Assembly (NCBI RefSeq): GCF_003892345.1
Contig: NZ_RRUE01000001.1
Coordinates: 899,008-963,007, forward strand
Direction of reading: 5' to 3'
Origin: Lautropia dentalis
GTDB taxonomy: Bacteria > Pseudomonadota > Gammaproteobacteria > Burkholderiales > Burkholderiaceae_E
Length of the DNA: 64,000 nucleotides
Both the position numbers and the translations under genes were made by a program. This document shows positions 1 through 9,779 of the stretch, in pieces. Under the pieces are notes generated by a model that saw only the letters and a list, made by a program, of their open reading frames with translations, searched no databases and was not told where the DNA came from. Each line of letters opens with the position of its first letter. The first letter of the stretch is position 1.

Positions 1-94
1 CGCGCCCGCGCACATGTGGATACCGAGGTCGGCCGGGTTCGGCACGCGTGGCCCGTACCCGGAAGCGCCTGCACACGGGGCCAGGCCGCGTGTG

Positions 95-1144
95 TCAGGC
101 GGCGCGGCGCATGCGGGCCCGGCTGCGGCCACCCCGGGTGTAGCGGAACAGGTCCTTGGGATCGTCGCTGTCGGGCACCAGTTCGATGTCCACACCGACG
201 CCGCGCAGCAGGGCCTGCTGGTAGACGTAGCGCAGCACCGAGTAGTCTTCCAGTGCAAAGCCGACCGAGTCGAAGATGGTGATCTGCTCGGGGCTCTGCC
301 GGCCTTCCTCGATGCCGGCCAGCACCTTCCAGAGGTCCACCGTGGGGTGGTCGGCGGGCAGCTGCTGGATGTCGCCCTCGATGCGGGTCTGCGGCTCGTA
401 CTCGACGAAGATGCGGCCGGCCTTCATCACGTCGGCGTGCAGCTCGGTCTTGCCGGGGCAGTCGCCGCCCACGCCGTTGATGTGCATGCCCGGTTCGAGC
501 ATGTCGGGGGTGATGATGGTGGCGTAGGTCTTGTCGGCAGTGACGGTGGTGACGATGTCCGCCCCCCGCACGGCCTCGGCCGTGGAGTTGCAGCGGATGA
601 TTTTCAGCGACGTGTACTCCGCCATGTTGCGGATGAACTTTTCGGTGGCGGCCGGATCGACATCGTAGACGGCGATTTCATTTATGCCGAGGTGGGCGTG
701 GAAAGCCAGTGCCTGGAACTCGCTCTGGGCGCCGTTGCCGATCAGGGCCATGCGCTTGGAGTCGGGACGGGCCAGTGCACGGGCGGCCATCAGCGAGGTG
801 GCACAGGTGCGCAGTGCCGTGGCCACGGTCAGCTCGGACAGCAGCACGGGGTAGCCGGTGTCGACATCGGCCAGCACGCCGAAGGCCATGACGGTGGGCA
901 TGCCCTTCTGGTAGTTGTTGGGGTGGCCGTTGACGTACTTGAAGGCGTAGCGTTCGGCGTTGGAGACGGGCATCAGTTCGATGACGCCGATGTCCGAGTG
1001 GTTGGCCACGCGGGCGGATTTGTCGAAATCCGGCCACTGCCGGAAGTCGTCACGGATGGTGTCGGCCAGTTCGCCGATGAAGCGGGGTACGCCGATGTCG
1101 TACACCAGTTTCGACATCGTGGGCACATCGATGAAACGGGTCAT
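95..1144 (-). CDS. Ornithine cyclodeaminase family protein
   Basis: A 349-residue protein of the ornithine cyclodeaminase/mu-crystallin family. The family uses bound NAD(H) to convert L-ornithine to L-proline and ammonia in the cytoplasm. The Rossmann motif GNGAQSEFQ is followed by the DVDP acidic strand end, and the conserved DSVGFALEDYS segment lies near the C-terminus. The length matches ornithine cyclodeaminases of about 350 residues rather than the shorter crystallin-like members. It is divergent from an Lrp/AsnC regulator across a 245-bp gap, which suggests amino-acid-responsive control. Substrate is inferred from the family; related members act on other amino acids. Confidence 0.88.
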   Translation of the reverse strand: MTRFIDVPTMSKLVYDIGVPRFIGELADTIRDDFRQWPDFDKSARVANHSDIGVIELMPVSNAERYAFKYVNGHPNNYQKGMPTVMAFGVLADVDTGYPVLLSELTVATALRTCATSLMAARALARPDSKRMALIGNGAQSEFQALAFHAHLGINEIAVYDVDPAATEKFIRNMAEYTSLKIIRCNSTAEAVRGADIVTTVTADKTYATIITPDMLEPGMHINGVGGDCPGKTELHADVMKAGRIFVEYEPQTRIEGDIQQLPADHPTVDLWKVLAGIEEGRQSPEQITIFDSVGFALEDYSVLRYVYQQALLRGVGVDIELVPDSDDPKDLFRYTRGGRSRARMRRAA

Positions 1145-1285
1145 GTTCGGGCTCCGGGTGAGGATGCTGCGCGGTGCTGGGCCGGCCGCAGCAGTGCATC
1201 GAAAGGGAGGGGTCTGCCACGGGCAGGGCGGCCTCCGGGAAGGCGTGATTGTTCCCGCGAGGGCTGCCAGTTTGAAGTGGCTTTG

Positions 1286-1314
1286 TTGTCAGTAATACCG
1301 CTTTTATGTACATT
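1286..1314 (+). promoter_or_regulatory. Candidate sigma-70 promoter of the Lrp/AsnC regulator
   Basis: TTGTCA at 1286-1291 and TACATT at 1309-1314 are separated by 17 bp in the divergent intergenic region. The predicted transcript starts about 70 bases before the regulator's ATG. An Lrp-type protein could bind here and control both divergent genes; that is inference. Confidence 0.35.
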
Positions 1315-1389
1315 GTGGATGGTATATGCAGGCAGAATGAATGGCACGCCCCGGTGCTCAGGGATATCCCGAATGGAGACGATAACGGC

Positions 1390-1812
1390 ATGAACGATCT
1401 GGACAGGCAGCTGATCGCCCTGCTGCGCGAGAACGCACGCATGCCGGTGGTGGCGCTGGCGAAGAAGCTGCAGGTGGCGCGGGCCACGGTGCAGAACCGC
1501 ATTGCGCGGCTGGAGCAGGACGGGGTGATCGTCGGCTATACGCTGCGGCTGCGCCCCGAGGAGGATGCGCAGCAGATCCGCGCCATCATGAGTGTGGCGG
1601 TGGAGAGCAACCGCGAGGAGGCGGTGATGCGCATGCTGCGTGGCCATGTGGCCGTGGTCACGCTGCATTCGGTGAATGGCCACTGGGATCTCGTGGCCGA
1701 GCTGCGGCTGGAAAACCTGGAGGCCTTCGAACAGCTCATCGGCAGCGTCCGTGCCATGTCCGGCGTCAAGGCCACCGAGACGAGCATCGTGCTGGCCACC
1801 TACAAGATGTAG
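1390..1812 (+). CDS. Lrp/AsnC family transcriptional regulator
   Basis: A 140-residue regulator with the typical layout: an AsnC-type winged helix-turn-helix at residues 1-60 (LDRQLIALLRENARMP, then a VARATVQNRIARLE recognition helix) and a C-terminal RAM/ligand-binding domain. The start at 1390 is preferred because GGAG lies about 11 bases upstream and the protein then begins at the conserved MNDLDRQ. The reading frame extends upstream to 1306 without homology. It probably responds to an amino acid and controls the divergent ornithine cyclodeaminase. Confidence 0.88.
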   Translation: MNDLDRQLIALLRENARMPVVALAKKLQVARATVQNRIARLEQDGVIVGYTLRLRPEEDAQQIRAIMSVAVESNREEAVMRMLRGHVAVVTLHSVNGHWDLVAELRLENLEAFEQLIGSVRAMSGVKATETSIVLATYKM

Positions 1813-1839
1813 CCGATGCGGCCGCGACCGTCGCAGCCG

Positions 1840-1889
1840 TGTGGAAGCTGTCGTGCCGGCGCTGCCATGCGGAAACTGTCGTGCCGGAG
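1840..1889 (+). repeat. Imperfect 28-bp tandem duplication
   Basis: A block around GGAAGCTGTCGTGCCGG at 1842 recurs about 28 bases later as GGAAACTGTCGTGCCGG. It lies downstream of the Lrp-type gene. The gene-free stretch 1813-2116 also holds the dispersed repeat at 1927-1975 and the terminator at 2076-2112; I see no gene in it. Confidence 0.5.
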
Positions 1890-1926
1890 CAGCAGCGGCT
1901 GCGTTCATGTGACGGCCGGCCCTGCC

Positions 1927-1975
1927 TGCGCTGCCGGCGTTGCCCTGCCTGGCAAGGCGGCCAGTCTTGCCTGTG
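1927..1975 (+). repeat. Dispersed repeat with internal hairpin, copy 1
   Basis: This roughly 48-bp block is nearly identical to 16117-16166. It contains the hairpin arms GGCAAG and CTTGCC. Both copies are intergenic. It is probably a REP-like palindromic element. Confidence 0.6.
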
Positions 1976-2075
1976 CCGCGCCTGGTCTAGAAAGCGCTGC
2001 CCGGTGTCTGCAGGAAGGCGATTTCCTCCGCGGTGGCGGTACATCAGCCAGGAATGAACGTCGGATACAGAAATG

Positions 2076-2112
2076 AAAAAAGCAGCCGGGGCATGTGCCT
2101 GGGCTGCTTTTT
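2076..2112 (-). terminator. Bidirectional rho-independent terminator after tRNA-Val
   Basis: Arms AAAAAAGCAGCC (2076-2087) and GGCTGCTTTTT (2102-2112) form a stem with A and T tracts on both sides. It lies 5 bases past the tRNA 3' end, so it would end the minus-strand tRNA transcript. It could also stop transcription from the Lrp side. Confidence 0.75.
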
Positions 2113-2116
2113 GAAT

Positions 2117-2191
2117 TGGTGGGCGATACTGGGTTCGAACCAGTGACCCCTGCCGTGTGAAGGCAGTGCTCTACCGCTGAGCTAACCGCCC
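2117..2191 (-). tRNA. tRNA-Val (anticodon CAC)
   Basis: On the minus strand the sequence folds as a standard 75-nt tRNA with encoded CCA (2117-2119). The acceptor arm is GGGCGGT/ATCGCCC, the D arm GCTC/GAGC, the anticodon arm CTGCC-TTCACAC-GGCAG, and the T arm ACTGG-TTCGAAC-CCAGT. The middle of the anticodon loop reads CAC (2157-2159), which decodes GUG valine. Confidence 0.95.
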
Positions 2192-2252
2192 GGAAGGAAG
2201 TTTGGCACCCTGCAGGCTGTACTGCGTGGCGTGCCGCATCCGGTAAGCCAGC

Positions 2253-2280
2253 AGTATAACGGGAAAATTCCGTTCGTCAA
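2253..2280 (-). promoter_or_regulatory. Promoter of tRNA-Val
   Basis: Read on the minus strand, TTGACG (2275-2280) and TATACT (2253-2258) are 16 bp apart, each five of six to consensus. Transcription would begin about 55 bases before the mature tRNA, leaving a short leader. Confidence 0.55.
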
Positions 2281-2358
2281 ACCTGGGCCTGAAAAAAGTT
2301 TGGTGGCGGTTTTGTTCTACCATCGGGCCACCCAGCCGTTTTCATACCTGTGAACATC

Positions 2359-3792
2359 ATGACTGCTCCTGCTACACCCGTTGGCCGGGTGCGTACCCGC
2401 TTTGCGCCCAGCCCCACCGGTTTCCTGCACATTGGCGGGGTGCGCACGGCCCTCTATGCCTGGGCCTTTGCCCGGCACTTCGGTGGCGACTATGTGCTGC
2501 GCATCGAGGACACCGATGTGGAACGCTCCACCCCCGAGGCGGTGGCCGCCATTCTGGAAGGGCTGGCCTGGCTGGGCCTGAAGGAGGACGAGGGGCCGTT
2601 CTACCAGATGCAGCGGATGGACCGCTATCGTGCGCTGATCGGCGAGATGCTAGCCGATGGCCGTGCCTACCATTGCTATGCCACGCCCGAAGAGCTGGAA
2701 GCGATGCGCGAGGCGCAGCGTGCCCGGGGCGAGAAGCCGCGCTACGATGGCCGCTGGCGCCCCGAGAACGCTACCGGCCGGACGCCGCCGGCCGGCGTGA
2801 AGCCGGTGGTGCGCTTTCGCAACCCGGACGACGGCGTGGTGAGCTGGGACGACATGGTCAAGGGCACCATCAGCATCGGCAATGCCGAGCTGGACGATCT
2901 GGTCATTGCCCGCTCGGACGGCACGCCCACCTACAACTTCTGTGTGGTGGTGGACGATCTGGACATGGGCATCACGCACGTCATCCGCGGCGATGACCAC
3001 GTCAACAACACACCGCGGCAGATCAACATCCTGCGCGCGCTGGGGGCCGAGCCCCCGGTCTATGGCCACCTGCCGATGATCAACGGGCCGGACGGGCAGA
3101 AGCTGTCCAAGCGGCATGGGGCGGTGTCGGTTCTGCAGTACCAGGAAGAGGGCTTCCTGCCCGATGCCATCATCAACTATCTGGCCCGGCTGGGCTGGAG
3201 CCATGGGGACGATGAGCTTTTCTCGCGCGAGCAGCTCATCGAATGGTTCGATGGTTCGCACCTGTCGGTGTCGCCGGCACAGCTCGATTTCGACAAGTTC
3301 CGCTGGGTGAACCAGCAGTACCTGAAGGCGTTGCCCGATGCCGAACTGGCGGCGGAGGTCGGCAGGCGCCTGCAGGCACGCGGCGTGCCGGCGGTTTTGG
3401 GTGGCCAGCCCGTGCCGGATGACCGGCTGGCGGCGATGTGTGCGCTCTGGAAGGACCGTTCGCCCACCTGGGTGGTGCTGACCGACTGGGTGGCCCATTT
3501 CTTCGCGCCACCGGCCCCGGATGCGGCCGTGCTGGCCCAGAAACTGACCGATGCCGTGAGGCCGGCCGTGGCCGAATTCATGGCGGGGCTACCGGCCGTG
3601 GCGGGCGACCGCGAGGCCATCGGCGCGCTGATGAAGACGGTCCTGAAAAATCATGGGCTGAAGATGCCGCAGCTGGCGGTACCGTTGCGGCTGATGGTGT
3701 TCGGCGTCGAGCAGACACCGTCGGTGGACGCCATGCTGGCCCAGCTCCCGGCCGGCGAGATCGCGGCGCGGGTGGGGCGGTACGTGTCGTGA
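2359..3792 (+). CDS. gltX: Glutamyl-tRNA synthetase
   Basis: Class I aminoacyl-tRNA synthetase that charges tRNA-Glu with glutamate. The N-terminus shows [16 protein letters not shown], containing the HIGH-type motif, followed by LRIEDTD. The KMSKS equivalent is KLSKRHG near residue 250. The C-terminal anticodon-binding region is complete. The length of about 477 residues is usual. A GTG at 2350 in the same frame would add three residues; neither start has a clear ribosome site, and ATG was chosen. The tRNA-Val gene points away upstream, so gltX probably has its own promoter. Confidence 0.97.
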   Translation: MTAPATPVGRVRTRFAPSPTGFLHIGGVRTALYAWAFARHFGGDYVLRIEDTDVERSTPEAVAAILEGLAWLGLKEDEGPFYQMQRMDRYRALIGEMLADGRAYHCYATPEELEAMREAQRARGEKPRYDGRWRPENATGRTPPAGVKPVVRFRNPDDGVVSWDDMVKGTISIGNAELDDLVIARSDGTPTYNFCVVVDDLDMGITHVIRGDDHVNNTPRQINILRALGAEPPVYGHLPMINGPDGQKLSKRHGAVSVLQYQEEGFLPDAIINYLARLGWSHGDDELFSREQLIEWFDGSHLSVSPAQLDFDKFRWVNQQYLKALPDAELAAEVGRRLQARGVPAVLGGQPVPDDRLAAMCALWKDRSPTWVVLTDWVAHFFAPPAPDAAVLAQKLTDAVRPAVAEFMAGLPAVAGDREAIGALMKTVLKNHGLKMPQLAVPLRLMVFGVEQTPSVDAMLAQLPAGEIAARVGRYVS

Positions 3793-3841
3793 GAGGGTTC
3801 CCCGGGGGGGCTGGGGGCGAGGTTTTCGGGGGCTGCCAGCA

Positions 3842-3895
3842 AGGCTGACAGGCAAAGAGGCTGATGACAGGCAACGAGGCTGACAGGTAGAGAGG
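3842..3895 (+). repeat. Three-unit tandem repeat before aroC
   Basis: Three related units of 16, 19 and 16 bp beginning AGGCTGACAGG, AGGCTGATGACAGG and AGGCTGACAGG run directly up to the aroC ribosome-binding site (AGAGG at 3891-3895). Repeat slippage could change the gltX-aroC spacing. Confidence 0.6.
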
Positions 3896-3897
3896 TT

Positions 3898-5010
3898 ATG
3901 GCAGGAAACACACTGGGACGGCTGTTTGCCGTCACGACCTTCGGGGAATCGCACGGACCGGCCATCGGCTGCGTGATCGACGGCTGCCCGCCGGGCATGG
4001 CGCTGGACGTGGGCGACATCCAGCCCGATCTGGACCGGCGCCGGCCGGGCACGTCGCGGCACGTGACGCAGCGCCAGGAGGCCGATGCGGTGGAAATCCT
4101 TTCGGGCGTGTTCGAGGGCGTTACCACCGGTACGCCGATTGCGCTGCTGATCCGCAACCAGGACGCCCGCAGCAAGGACTACGGCAACCTGGCCGATACC
4201 TTCCGTCCGGGCCATGCCGATTACAGCTATTTCCAGAAATACGGCCTGCGCGACCATCGTGGCGGCGGACGTTCGTCGGCGCGGCTGACGGCTCCGCTGG
4301 TGGCGGCCGGCGCCGTGGCCCGCAAGTGGCTGGCCGAACGGCACGGCGTGCGCATCCGCGGCTATCTGTCGCAGCTCGGGGACATCGCCGTGCCGTTCGG
4401 ACGCTGGGAGGACGTGCACCAGAACCCCTTCTTCGCGGCCGACATCGACCGGGTGCCCGAGCTGGAGGCATACATGGATGCGCTGCGCCGCGAGGGCGAT
4501 TCCATCGGTGCCCGCATCGAGGTGGAGGCCTCGGGCGTGCCGGTGGGGCTGGGCGCGCCGCTCTACGACCGCCTGGATGCCGACATCGCCCACGCGATGA
4601 TGGCCATCAACGCGGTGCGGGGCGTGGAGATCGGTGCCGGCTTCGGCGCGGTGACGCAGAAGGGCTCGGTGCATGGTGACGAACTGACGCCGGCAGGCTT
4701 CGTCGGCAATGAGGCCGGGGGGGTGCTGGGCGGCATTTCCACCGGGCAGGACATCCGTGTGTCGCTGGCCATCAAGCCCACGTCGAGCATCCGCATCGAG
4801 CGCCGCTCGATCGACCGGCAGGGCCATCCGCAGCACGTGCAGACGCTGGGCCGGCACGATCCCTGCGTGGGCATCCGGGCCACCCCCATTGCCGAGGCGA
4901 TGCTGGCGCTGGTGCTGATCGAGCACTGCCTGCTGCATCGGGCCCAGTGTGTCGACGTGGATTCGGGCCTGGCGCCGATTGCGGCGCAGGCGCCGGCCGG
5001 GGCCGTATAG
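3898..5010 (+). CDS. aroC: Chorismate synthase
   Basis: Last step of the shikimate pathway: conversion of EPSP to chorismate, using reduced FMN as catalyst. Conserved elements are TTFGESHG at residues 13-20, [17 protein letters not shown] near residue 60, and GRSSAR near residue 130. It is 370 residues, slightly longer than the usual 350-365. An AGAGG ribosome site sits just before the ATG. It follows gltX by 105 bases and supplies chorismate to the trp genes downstream in this window. Confidence 0.97.
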   Translation: MAGNTLGRLFAVTTFGESHGPAIGCVIDGCPPGMALDVGDIQPDLDRRRPGTSRHVTQRQEADAVEILSGVFEGVTTGTPIALLIRNQDARSKDYGNLADTFRPGHADYSYFQKYGLRDHRGGGRSSARLTAPLVAAGAVARKWLAERHGVRIRGYLSQLGDIAVPFGRWEDVHQNPFFAADIDRVPELEAYMDALRREGDSIGARIEVEASGVPVGLGAPLYDRLDADIAHAMMAINAVRGVEIGAGFGAVTQKGSVHGDELTPAGFVGNEAGGVLGGISTGQDIRVSLAIKPTSSIRIERRSIDRQGHPQHVQTLGRHDPCVGIRATPIAEAMLALVLIEHCLLHRAQCVDVDSGLAPIAAQAPAGAV

Positions 5011-5047
5011 AACACCTCCATTTTTTTCATTTCAACCTGGGACATAC

Positions 5048-5953
5048 ATGCGCACAGCATCCATGCTGACCAAAGCCATCCGTTCGACCTCCGAAGCTGC
5101 GTCCGCCGGACGTGTCGCCCGCCGGCGCCTGCGGCGTCTGGCCCTGCAGACGCTGGGAGCCTCCCTGCTGGCCGGCGCCGTGGTGGCCTGTACCACCGTA
5201 CAGACGACGGGCGAGGGGGCCATTGGCCTGAACCGCAAGCAGCGCATGTCGCCGCTGGTGTCGGAGGCGCAGCTGGAAGAGAGTGCAAAGGTGGCCTATG
5301 CCGAGGTGATGCAGGGCGCCCAGCAGAAACATGCACTCAACGTCGATCCGGCCATGACGGCCCGGGTGCGCAACGTGGCCGGACGGATCATTCCGCAGGT
5401 GGGGGCCTTCCGGCCGGATGCGCTGAAGTGGAACTGGCAGGTCAACGTCATCCAGTCGGACGAGCTGAATGCCTGGTGCATGCCCGGCGGCAAGATTGCC
5501 GTGTACAGCGGCATCATCAACCAGCTCAAGCTCACCGATGACGAACTGGCTGCCATTCTGGGCCACGAGATCGCCCACGCGCTGCGCGAGCATGCCCGCG
5601 AGCGCGCCTCCGAGCAGGCCACGGCCGGGCTGCTGATCAACGTGGGCGCGGCCGGCATGGGCCTGGGCAATGCCGGGGCCGACATGGGCCGGCTGGCCTA
5701 CCAGACCACCTTCGGGCTGAAGAACAGCCGCACGCACGAAACCGAGGCCGACCGCATCGGCGTGGAGCTGGCGGCCCGGGCCGGCTACGATCCGCGGGCG
5801 GCCATCACGCTGTGGCAGAAGATGGCCTCGGCCAGCCAGGGGCGGAGCACGCCGGAGTTCCTGTCCACGCACCCGTCGGCCAGCACCCGGATCAGGGATC
5901 TGCAGGATTATTCCGGACGGGTGCTACCGCTGTACCAGCGGGCACATCCCTGA
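5048..5953 (+). CDS. M48 family metalloprotease, putative lipoprotein (LoiP/BepA-like)
   Basis: A 301-residue zinc protease of peptidase family M48. An arginine-rich N-region precedes a hydrophobic stretch ending in GAVVACTT, a lipobox with the cysteine near residue 35, so it is probably anchored in the outer membrane facing the periplasm. The zinc site GHEIAHALREH lies near residue 175 and the third ligand in THETEADRIG near residue 235. Relatives degrade misfolded outer-membrane proteins. The frame is open upstream to 4949, overlapping aroC, but the signal sequence places the start at 5048. Confidence 0.9.
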   Translation: MRTASMLTKAIRSTSEAASAGRVARRRLRRLALQTLGASLLAGAVVACTTVQTTGEGAIGLNRKQRMSPLVSEAQLEESAKVAYAEVMQGAQQKHALNVDPAMTARVRNVAGRIIPQVGAFRPDALKWNWQVNVIQSDELNAWCMPGGKIAVYSGIINQLKLTDDELAAILGHEIAHALREHARERASEQATAGLLINVGAAGMGLGNAGADMGRLAYQTTFGLKNSRTHETEADRIGVELAARAGYDPRAAITLWQKMASASQGRSTPEFLSTHPSASTRIRDLQDYSGRVLPLYQRAHP

Positions 5954-6055
5954 GCATGCCGGGCAGGGGCAGTCCGCCGGGATTCCGCAGGGGGACGGCG
6001 GGTGGCCACCAGGGTGATGCAGGGGGCAGGGGCGGGCAAAACCGTGCAGGAACCC

Positions 6056-6120
6056 GATGCGGGAAGCTGATGCAGAAGCGCGGTGCGGAAGTTCGGTGCG
6101 GAGGTCCGATGCGGAAGCCC
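6056..6120 (+). repeat. 13-bp tandem repeat, five units
   Basis: Five consecutive 13-bp units of the form GATGCGGAAGCCC or GGTGCGGAAGTTC fill this interval exactly. The surrounding gene-free region 5954-6325 shows no gene; its last 40 bases contain the likely leuC promoter. Confidence 0.75.
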
Positions 6121-6310
6121 GGCCACAGGGGAAGCGACGGGCCGGTGGCCCTGGTGGCCCGTCGGCCGCTGAATCGCATCCACCCGGTCTGGACAGAGTT
6201 GCCTGCAGCACCTCCGGCAGCCACTGGTCTGCAACATGATGCAACATATCCGGGCTCCGGAACCATGTTCGTCATGTCCACTCACCATTTGCTAAATTTA
6301 TCGATCGGCA

Positions 6311-6319
6311 TGGCATAAT
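6311..6319 (+). promoter_or_regulatory. Candidate extended -10 promoter of leuC
   Basis: TGGCATAAT resembles an extended -10 element (TG, one base, then CATAAT). A weak -35 candidate, TTGCTA, lies at 6289-6294. The -10 ends 6 bases before the leuC ATG, so a transcript from it would have almost no leader. Confidence 0.35.
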
Positions 6320-6325
6320 CGGAAA

Positions 6326-7738
6326 ATGGAACCTATTGCCCGCACACTCTACGACAAGCTCTGGGATGCACACGTCGTCCGCAACGAGCCCGATGGCAGC
6401 AGCCTGCTCTACATCGACCGTCACCTGCTGCACGAGGTGACCAGCCCGCAGGCCTTCGAGGGGCTGGAGCAGGCGCACCGGCAGCCGTGGCGGCTCAATG
6501 CCAATCTGGCGGTGGTCGACCACAACGTGCCCACCACCGGCCGCGAGCACGGCATTGCCGACCCGGTGGCGCGCCTGCAGGTCGAGACGCTGGGCAAGAA
6601 TGCCCGTCGCTACGGCGTGACCTATTTCGACATCGCCGACCGGCGCCAGGGCATCGTGCACGTCATCGGTCCCGAGCAGGGGGCCACGCTGCCGGGCATG
6701 ACGGTGGTCTGTGGTGATTCCCATACCAGCACGCACGGTGCCTTTGCGGCGCTGGCCCATGGCATCGGCACCTCCGAGGTCGAGCACGTGCTGGCCACGC
6801 AGACGCTGGTGGCCCGCAAGTCGAAGAACATGCTGGTGCAGGTCGACGGCCGGCTGCCGGCGGGCGTCACGCCCAAGGACGTGGCGCTGGGCATCATCGG
6901 CCGCATCGGTACGGCGGGCGGTACCGGCTATGCCATCGAGTTCGGCGGGTCGGTGTTCCGCGAGATGTCGATGGAAGGGCGCATGACCGTCTGCAACATG
7001 GCCATCGAGGCCGGAGCACGCAGCGGCCTGGTGGCCTTCGACGGCATCACCATGGCCTACCTGCGCGACCGGCCCATGACGCCGAAGGGCAACGACTGGG
7101 AGGTGGCCGTGCGCTACTGGCGCACGCTGCACAGCGACCCGGGGGCCCATTTCGACCTGGTGGTGCGGATGGACGCGGCCGAGCTGCGCCCCTACGTCAC
7201 CTGGGGGACCTCCCCCGAAATGGTGGTGGCGGTGGACGAGCGCGTGCCCGATCCCGACCGCGAGAAGGACAGCGTCAAGCGCGAGGGCATGGCCCGCGCG
7301 CTGCAGTACATGGGCCTGCAGCCCAACATGCCCATCTCGTCCATCCAGGTGGACAAGGTGTTCATCGGTTCGTGCACCAACTCGCGCATCGAGGACCTGC
7401 GGGCTGCCGCTGCCGTGGTGCGTGGCCGCCGCCGGGCCGACAATGTCCGTCTGGCCATGGTGGTGCCCGGCTCGGGGCTGGTGAAGGCCCAGGCCGAGGC
7501 CGAGGGGCTCGACCGCATCTTCCGGGAGGCGGGCTTCGAATGGCGTGATCCGGGCTGCTCGATGTGCCTGGCCATGAACGCCGACCGGCTCGACCCCGGT
7601 GAACGATGTGCCTCCACCTCCAACCGCAACTTCGAGGGGCGGCAGGGGGCTGGCGGCCGTACCCATCTGGTCAGCCCGGCCATGGCGGCTGCGGCGGGCG
7701 TGTTCGGACATTTCGTGGACGTGCGGAGGCTGGCATGA
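6326..7738 (+). CDS. leuC: 3-isopropylmalate dehydratase large subunit
   Basis: Catalytic subunit of isopropylmalate isomerase in leucine biosynthesis, an aconitase-family [4Fe-4S] enzyme. The 470-residue length is standard. The three cluster cysteines are visible in [13 protein letters not shown] (about residue 350) and DPGCSMC (about 410 and 413). [14 protein letters not shown]-like and [11 protein letters not shown] segments are also present. It overlaps leuD by ATGA, so the two subunits are translationally coupled. No ribosome site is evident before the ATG. Confidence 0.97.
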   Translation: MEPIARTLYDKLWDAHVVRNEPDGSSLLYIDRHLLHEVTSPQAFEGLEQAHRQPWRLNANLAVVDHNVPTTGREHGIADPVARLQVETLGKNARRYGVTYFDIADRRQGIVHVIGPEQGATLPGMTVVCGDSHTSTHGAFAALAHGIGTSEVEHVLATQTLVARKSKNMLVQVDGRLPAGVTPKDVALGIIGRIGTAGGTGYAIEFGGSVFREMSMEGRMTVCNMAIEAGARSGLVAFDGITMAYLRDRPMTPKGNDWEVAVRYWRTLHSDPGAHFDLVVRMDAAELRPYVTWGTSPEMVVAVDERVPDPDREKDSVKREGMARALQYMGLQPNMPISSIQVDKVFIGSCTNSRIEDLRAAAAVVRGRRRADNVRLAMVVPGSGLVKAQAEAEGLDRIFREAGFEWRDPGCSMCLAMNADRLDPGERCASTSNRNFEGRQGAGGRTHLVSPAMAAAAGVFGHFVDVRRLA

Positions 7739-8388
7739 AGGTATTCAATGTGCATCGCGGCATCGTGGCCCCGCTCGACCGGGCCAACGTCGATACCGAC
7801 GCCATCATCCCCAAGCAGTTCCTGAAGTCGATCAAGCGCTCGGGCTTCGGCCCCAACCTGTTCGACGAATGGCGCTATCTGGACGTGGGCGAGCCCGGCA
7901 AGGACAACAGCACGCGGCCTATCAACCCCGATTTCGTGCTCAACCAGCCGCGCTACAAGGGCGCGTCCATTCTGGTGGCGCGCGAGAACTTCGGCTGTGG
8001 TTCGTCGCGTGAGCACGCCCCCTGGGCGCTGGACGACTACGGTTTCCGCTGCATCATCGCCCCCAGTTTTGCCGACATTTTCTACAACAACTGTTTCAAG
8101 AACGGGCTGCTGCCGCTGAAGATGAGCGAGCGCGAGGTGTCGCGCATCTTCGACGACGTGAAGGCCTTCGTGGGCTATGAGCTGATCATCGATCTGCCCA
8201 ACCAGGTGGTCACCACCACCCAGGGCGAGGTGATCGGCGCCTTCGAGATCGATGCCTTCCGCAAGAACAACCTGCTCAACGGGCTGGACGAGATCGGGCT
8301 GACGCTGCAGCACGCCGACGACATCCGGGCCTACGAGGCCCGGCGCTTCCAGGCCGAGCCCTGGCTGCAGGCCAGTCTGGGCCGGTGA
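7735..8388 (+). CDS. leuD: 3-isopropylmalate dehydratase small subunit
   Basis: Swivelling small subunit of isopropylmalate isomerase, 217 residues, typical of the proteobacterial type. The family segments [13 protein letters not shown] near residue 20 and [15 protein letters not shown] near residue 85 are intact. The start codon overlaps the leuC stop (ATGA at 7735-7738), and GCGGAGG provides a ribosome site within leuC. Confidence 0.97.
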   Translation: MKVFNVHRGIVAPLDRANVDTDAIIPKQFLKSIKRSGFGPNLFDEWRYLDVGEPGKDNSTRPINPDFVLNQPRYKGASILVARENFGCGSSREHAPWALDDYGFRCIIAPSFADIFYNNCFKNGLLPLKMSEREVSRIFDDVKAFVGYELIIDLPNQVVTTTQGEVIGAFEIDAFRKNNLLNGLDEIGLTLQHADDIRAYEARRFQAEPWLQASLGR

Positions 8389-8532
8389 GGGGCGGACAGC
8401 CGGCCGTGAGGCCCCCGTCATGTGGACGGGGCAGGGCGGCTGCGTGCGCGTCGCGTGACGGGGGCGACCGGACATGGAGTTCAGGGGACCACACCCGGCG
8501 ACATCGTGCGCGCCGTGCGATGAAGGCAACCA

Positions 8533-8615
8533 GGACAGGAAGGCGGACGCTTCACGGCAACGGGATGCTGCAGGGCATCCGGCCGTGCGGCGTTTCGGCC
8601 TTCCTGTCCGTTTTT
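8533..8615 (+). terminator. Long stem-loop with T tract between leuD and leuB
   Basis: A perfect 12-bp stem, GGACAGGAAGGC (8533-8544) with GCCTTCCTGTCC (8598-8609), is followed by GTTTTT (8610-8615). Inside it are a second stem CACGGC/GCCGTG and a third GGATGC/GCATCC. It ends 17 bases before the leuB ATG. It could be a terminator, an attenuator or an RNA-stability element. No leucine-rich leader peptide was seen in 8389-8532. Confidence 0.6.
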
Positions 8616-8631
8616 GAGGGATCCGCAGGAC

Positions 8632-9702
8632 ATGACGAAGAAGATTGCAGTGCTGGCCGGTGATGGCATCGGTCCCGAAATCACCGCGCAGGCCGTGCGG
8701 GTACTGGATGTGCTGGTGCGCGACGGGCTGGAGGTGCAGACCGAAAGCGCCCTGGTCGGCGGGGCAGCCTTCGATGCCAAGGGCGATCCGCTGCCCGACG
8801 AGACGCTGAAGGTCTGCGAATCGGCCCAGGCCATCCTGTTCGGGGCAGTGGGCGGCCCGGCATACGATGCGCTGCCGCGTTCCTCGCGGCCCGAGCAGGG
8901 GCTGCTGCGCCTGCGCAAGCACTTCGACCTGTTCGCCAACCTGCGTCCGGCACTGGTCTATCCGGAACTGGCCGAGGCCAGCCCGCTCAAACCCGACCTG
9001 GTGGCCGGGCTGGATCTGCTGATCCTGCGAGAATTGACGGGCGACATCTACTTCGGAAAACCGCGGGGCATTCATGTGAATGACGCGGGGGAACGTGAAG
9101 GTTTTGATACCATGCGTTACAGTGAGTCCGAAATCCGGCGGATTGCCCGCTGGGCCTTCGAGGCTGCCCGCAAGCGCAACCGCCGGGTCTGCTCGGTGGA
9201 CAAGGCCAACGTGCTGGAAACCACCCAGCTGTGGCGCGATGTCGTGACGGAAGTCGCCCGCGACTATCCGGATGTGGAACTGTCGCACATGTACGTCGAC
9301 AACGCTGCCATGCAGCTCATCCGGCGTCCGCTGCAGTTCGATGTCATCGTGACCGGCAACATGTTCGGCGACATCCTGTCCGATGCCGCCTCCATGCTGA
9401 CCGGCTCCATCGGCATGCTGCCCTCGGCCTCGCTCAATGCCAGCGGTTTCGGCATGTACGAGCCCATCCATGGCTCGGCACCCGACATCGCCGGCACCAA
9501 CCGGGCCAACCCGCTGGCCACGATCCTGTCGCTGGCCATGCTGCTGCGCTATTCGCTCGACCAGGAGGCCGCTGCGGTACGTGTGGAGCAGGCGGTGCGG
9601 AAGGTTCTGGCCGCCGGCGCCCGTACGGCCGACATTGCCCGGCCGGGCGAGAAGGTGCTGGGCTGCTCCGAAATGGGCGACGCCGTGGTGGCGGCCCTCT
9701 GA
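8632..9702 (+). CDS. leuB: 3-isopropylmalate dehydrogenase
   Basis: NAD-dependent oxidative decarboxylation of 3-isopropylmalate in leucine biosynthesis. It is 356 residues, a normal length. Visible are [16 protein letters not shown] at the N-terminus, the substrate-binding arginines in [14 protein letters not shown], the [10 protein letters not shown] loop, the metal-site [17 protein letters not shown] segment and [24 protein letters not shown] precedes the ATG at 8632. It completes the leuCDB set but is separated from leuD by the hairpin region. Confidence 0.97.
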   Translation: MTKKIAVLAGDGIGPEITAQAVRVLDVLVRDGLEVQTESALVGGAAFDAKGDPLPDETLKVCESAQAILFGAVGGPAYDALPRSSRPEQGLLRLRKHFDLFANLRPALVYPELAEASPLKPDLVAGLDLLILRELTGDIYFGKPRGIHVNDAGEREGFDTMRYSESEIRRIARWAFEAARKRNRRVCSVDKANVLETTQLWRDVVTEVARDYPDVELSHMYVDNAAMQLIRRPLQFDVIVTGNMFGDILSDAASMLTGSIGMLPSASLNASGFGMYEPIHGSAPDIAGTNRANPLATILSLAMLLRYSLDQEAAAVRVEQAVRKVLAAGARTADIARPGEKVLGCSEMGDAVVAAL

Positions 9703-9779
9703 GGGGCGCGCGGCATCGCCGGCGGATGATCTGGCCGTTCGTGTCATCCGCCGCTTTCCGGCAGGCGGGCAGGGGCGCA

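Noticed and set aside
8389-8532. Possible leucine leader peptide before the leuB hairpin
   Set aside because: No short frame with consecutive leucine codons was found; the hairpin is reported without attenuation.
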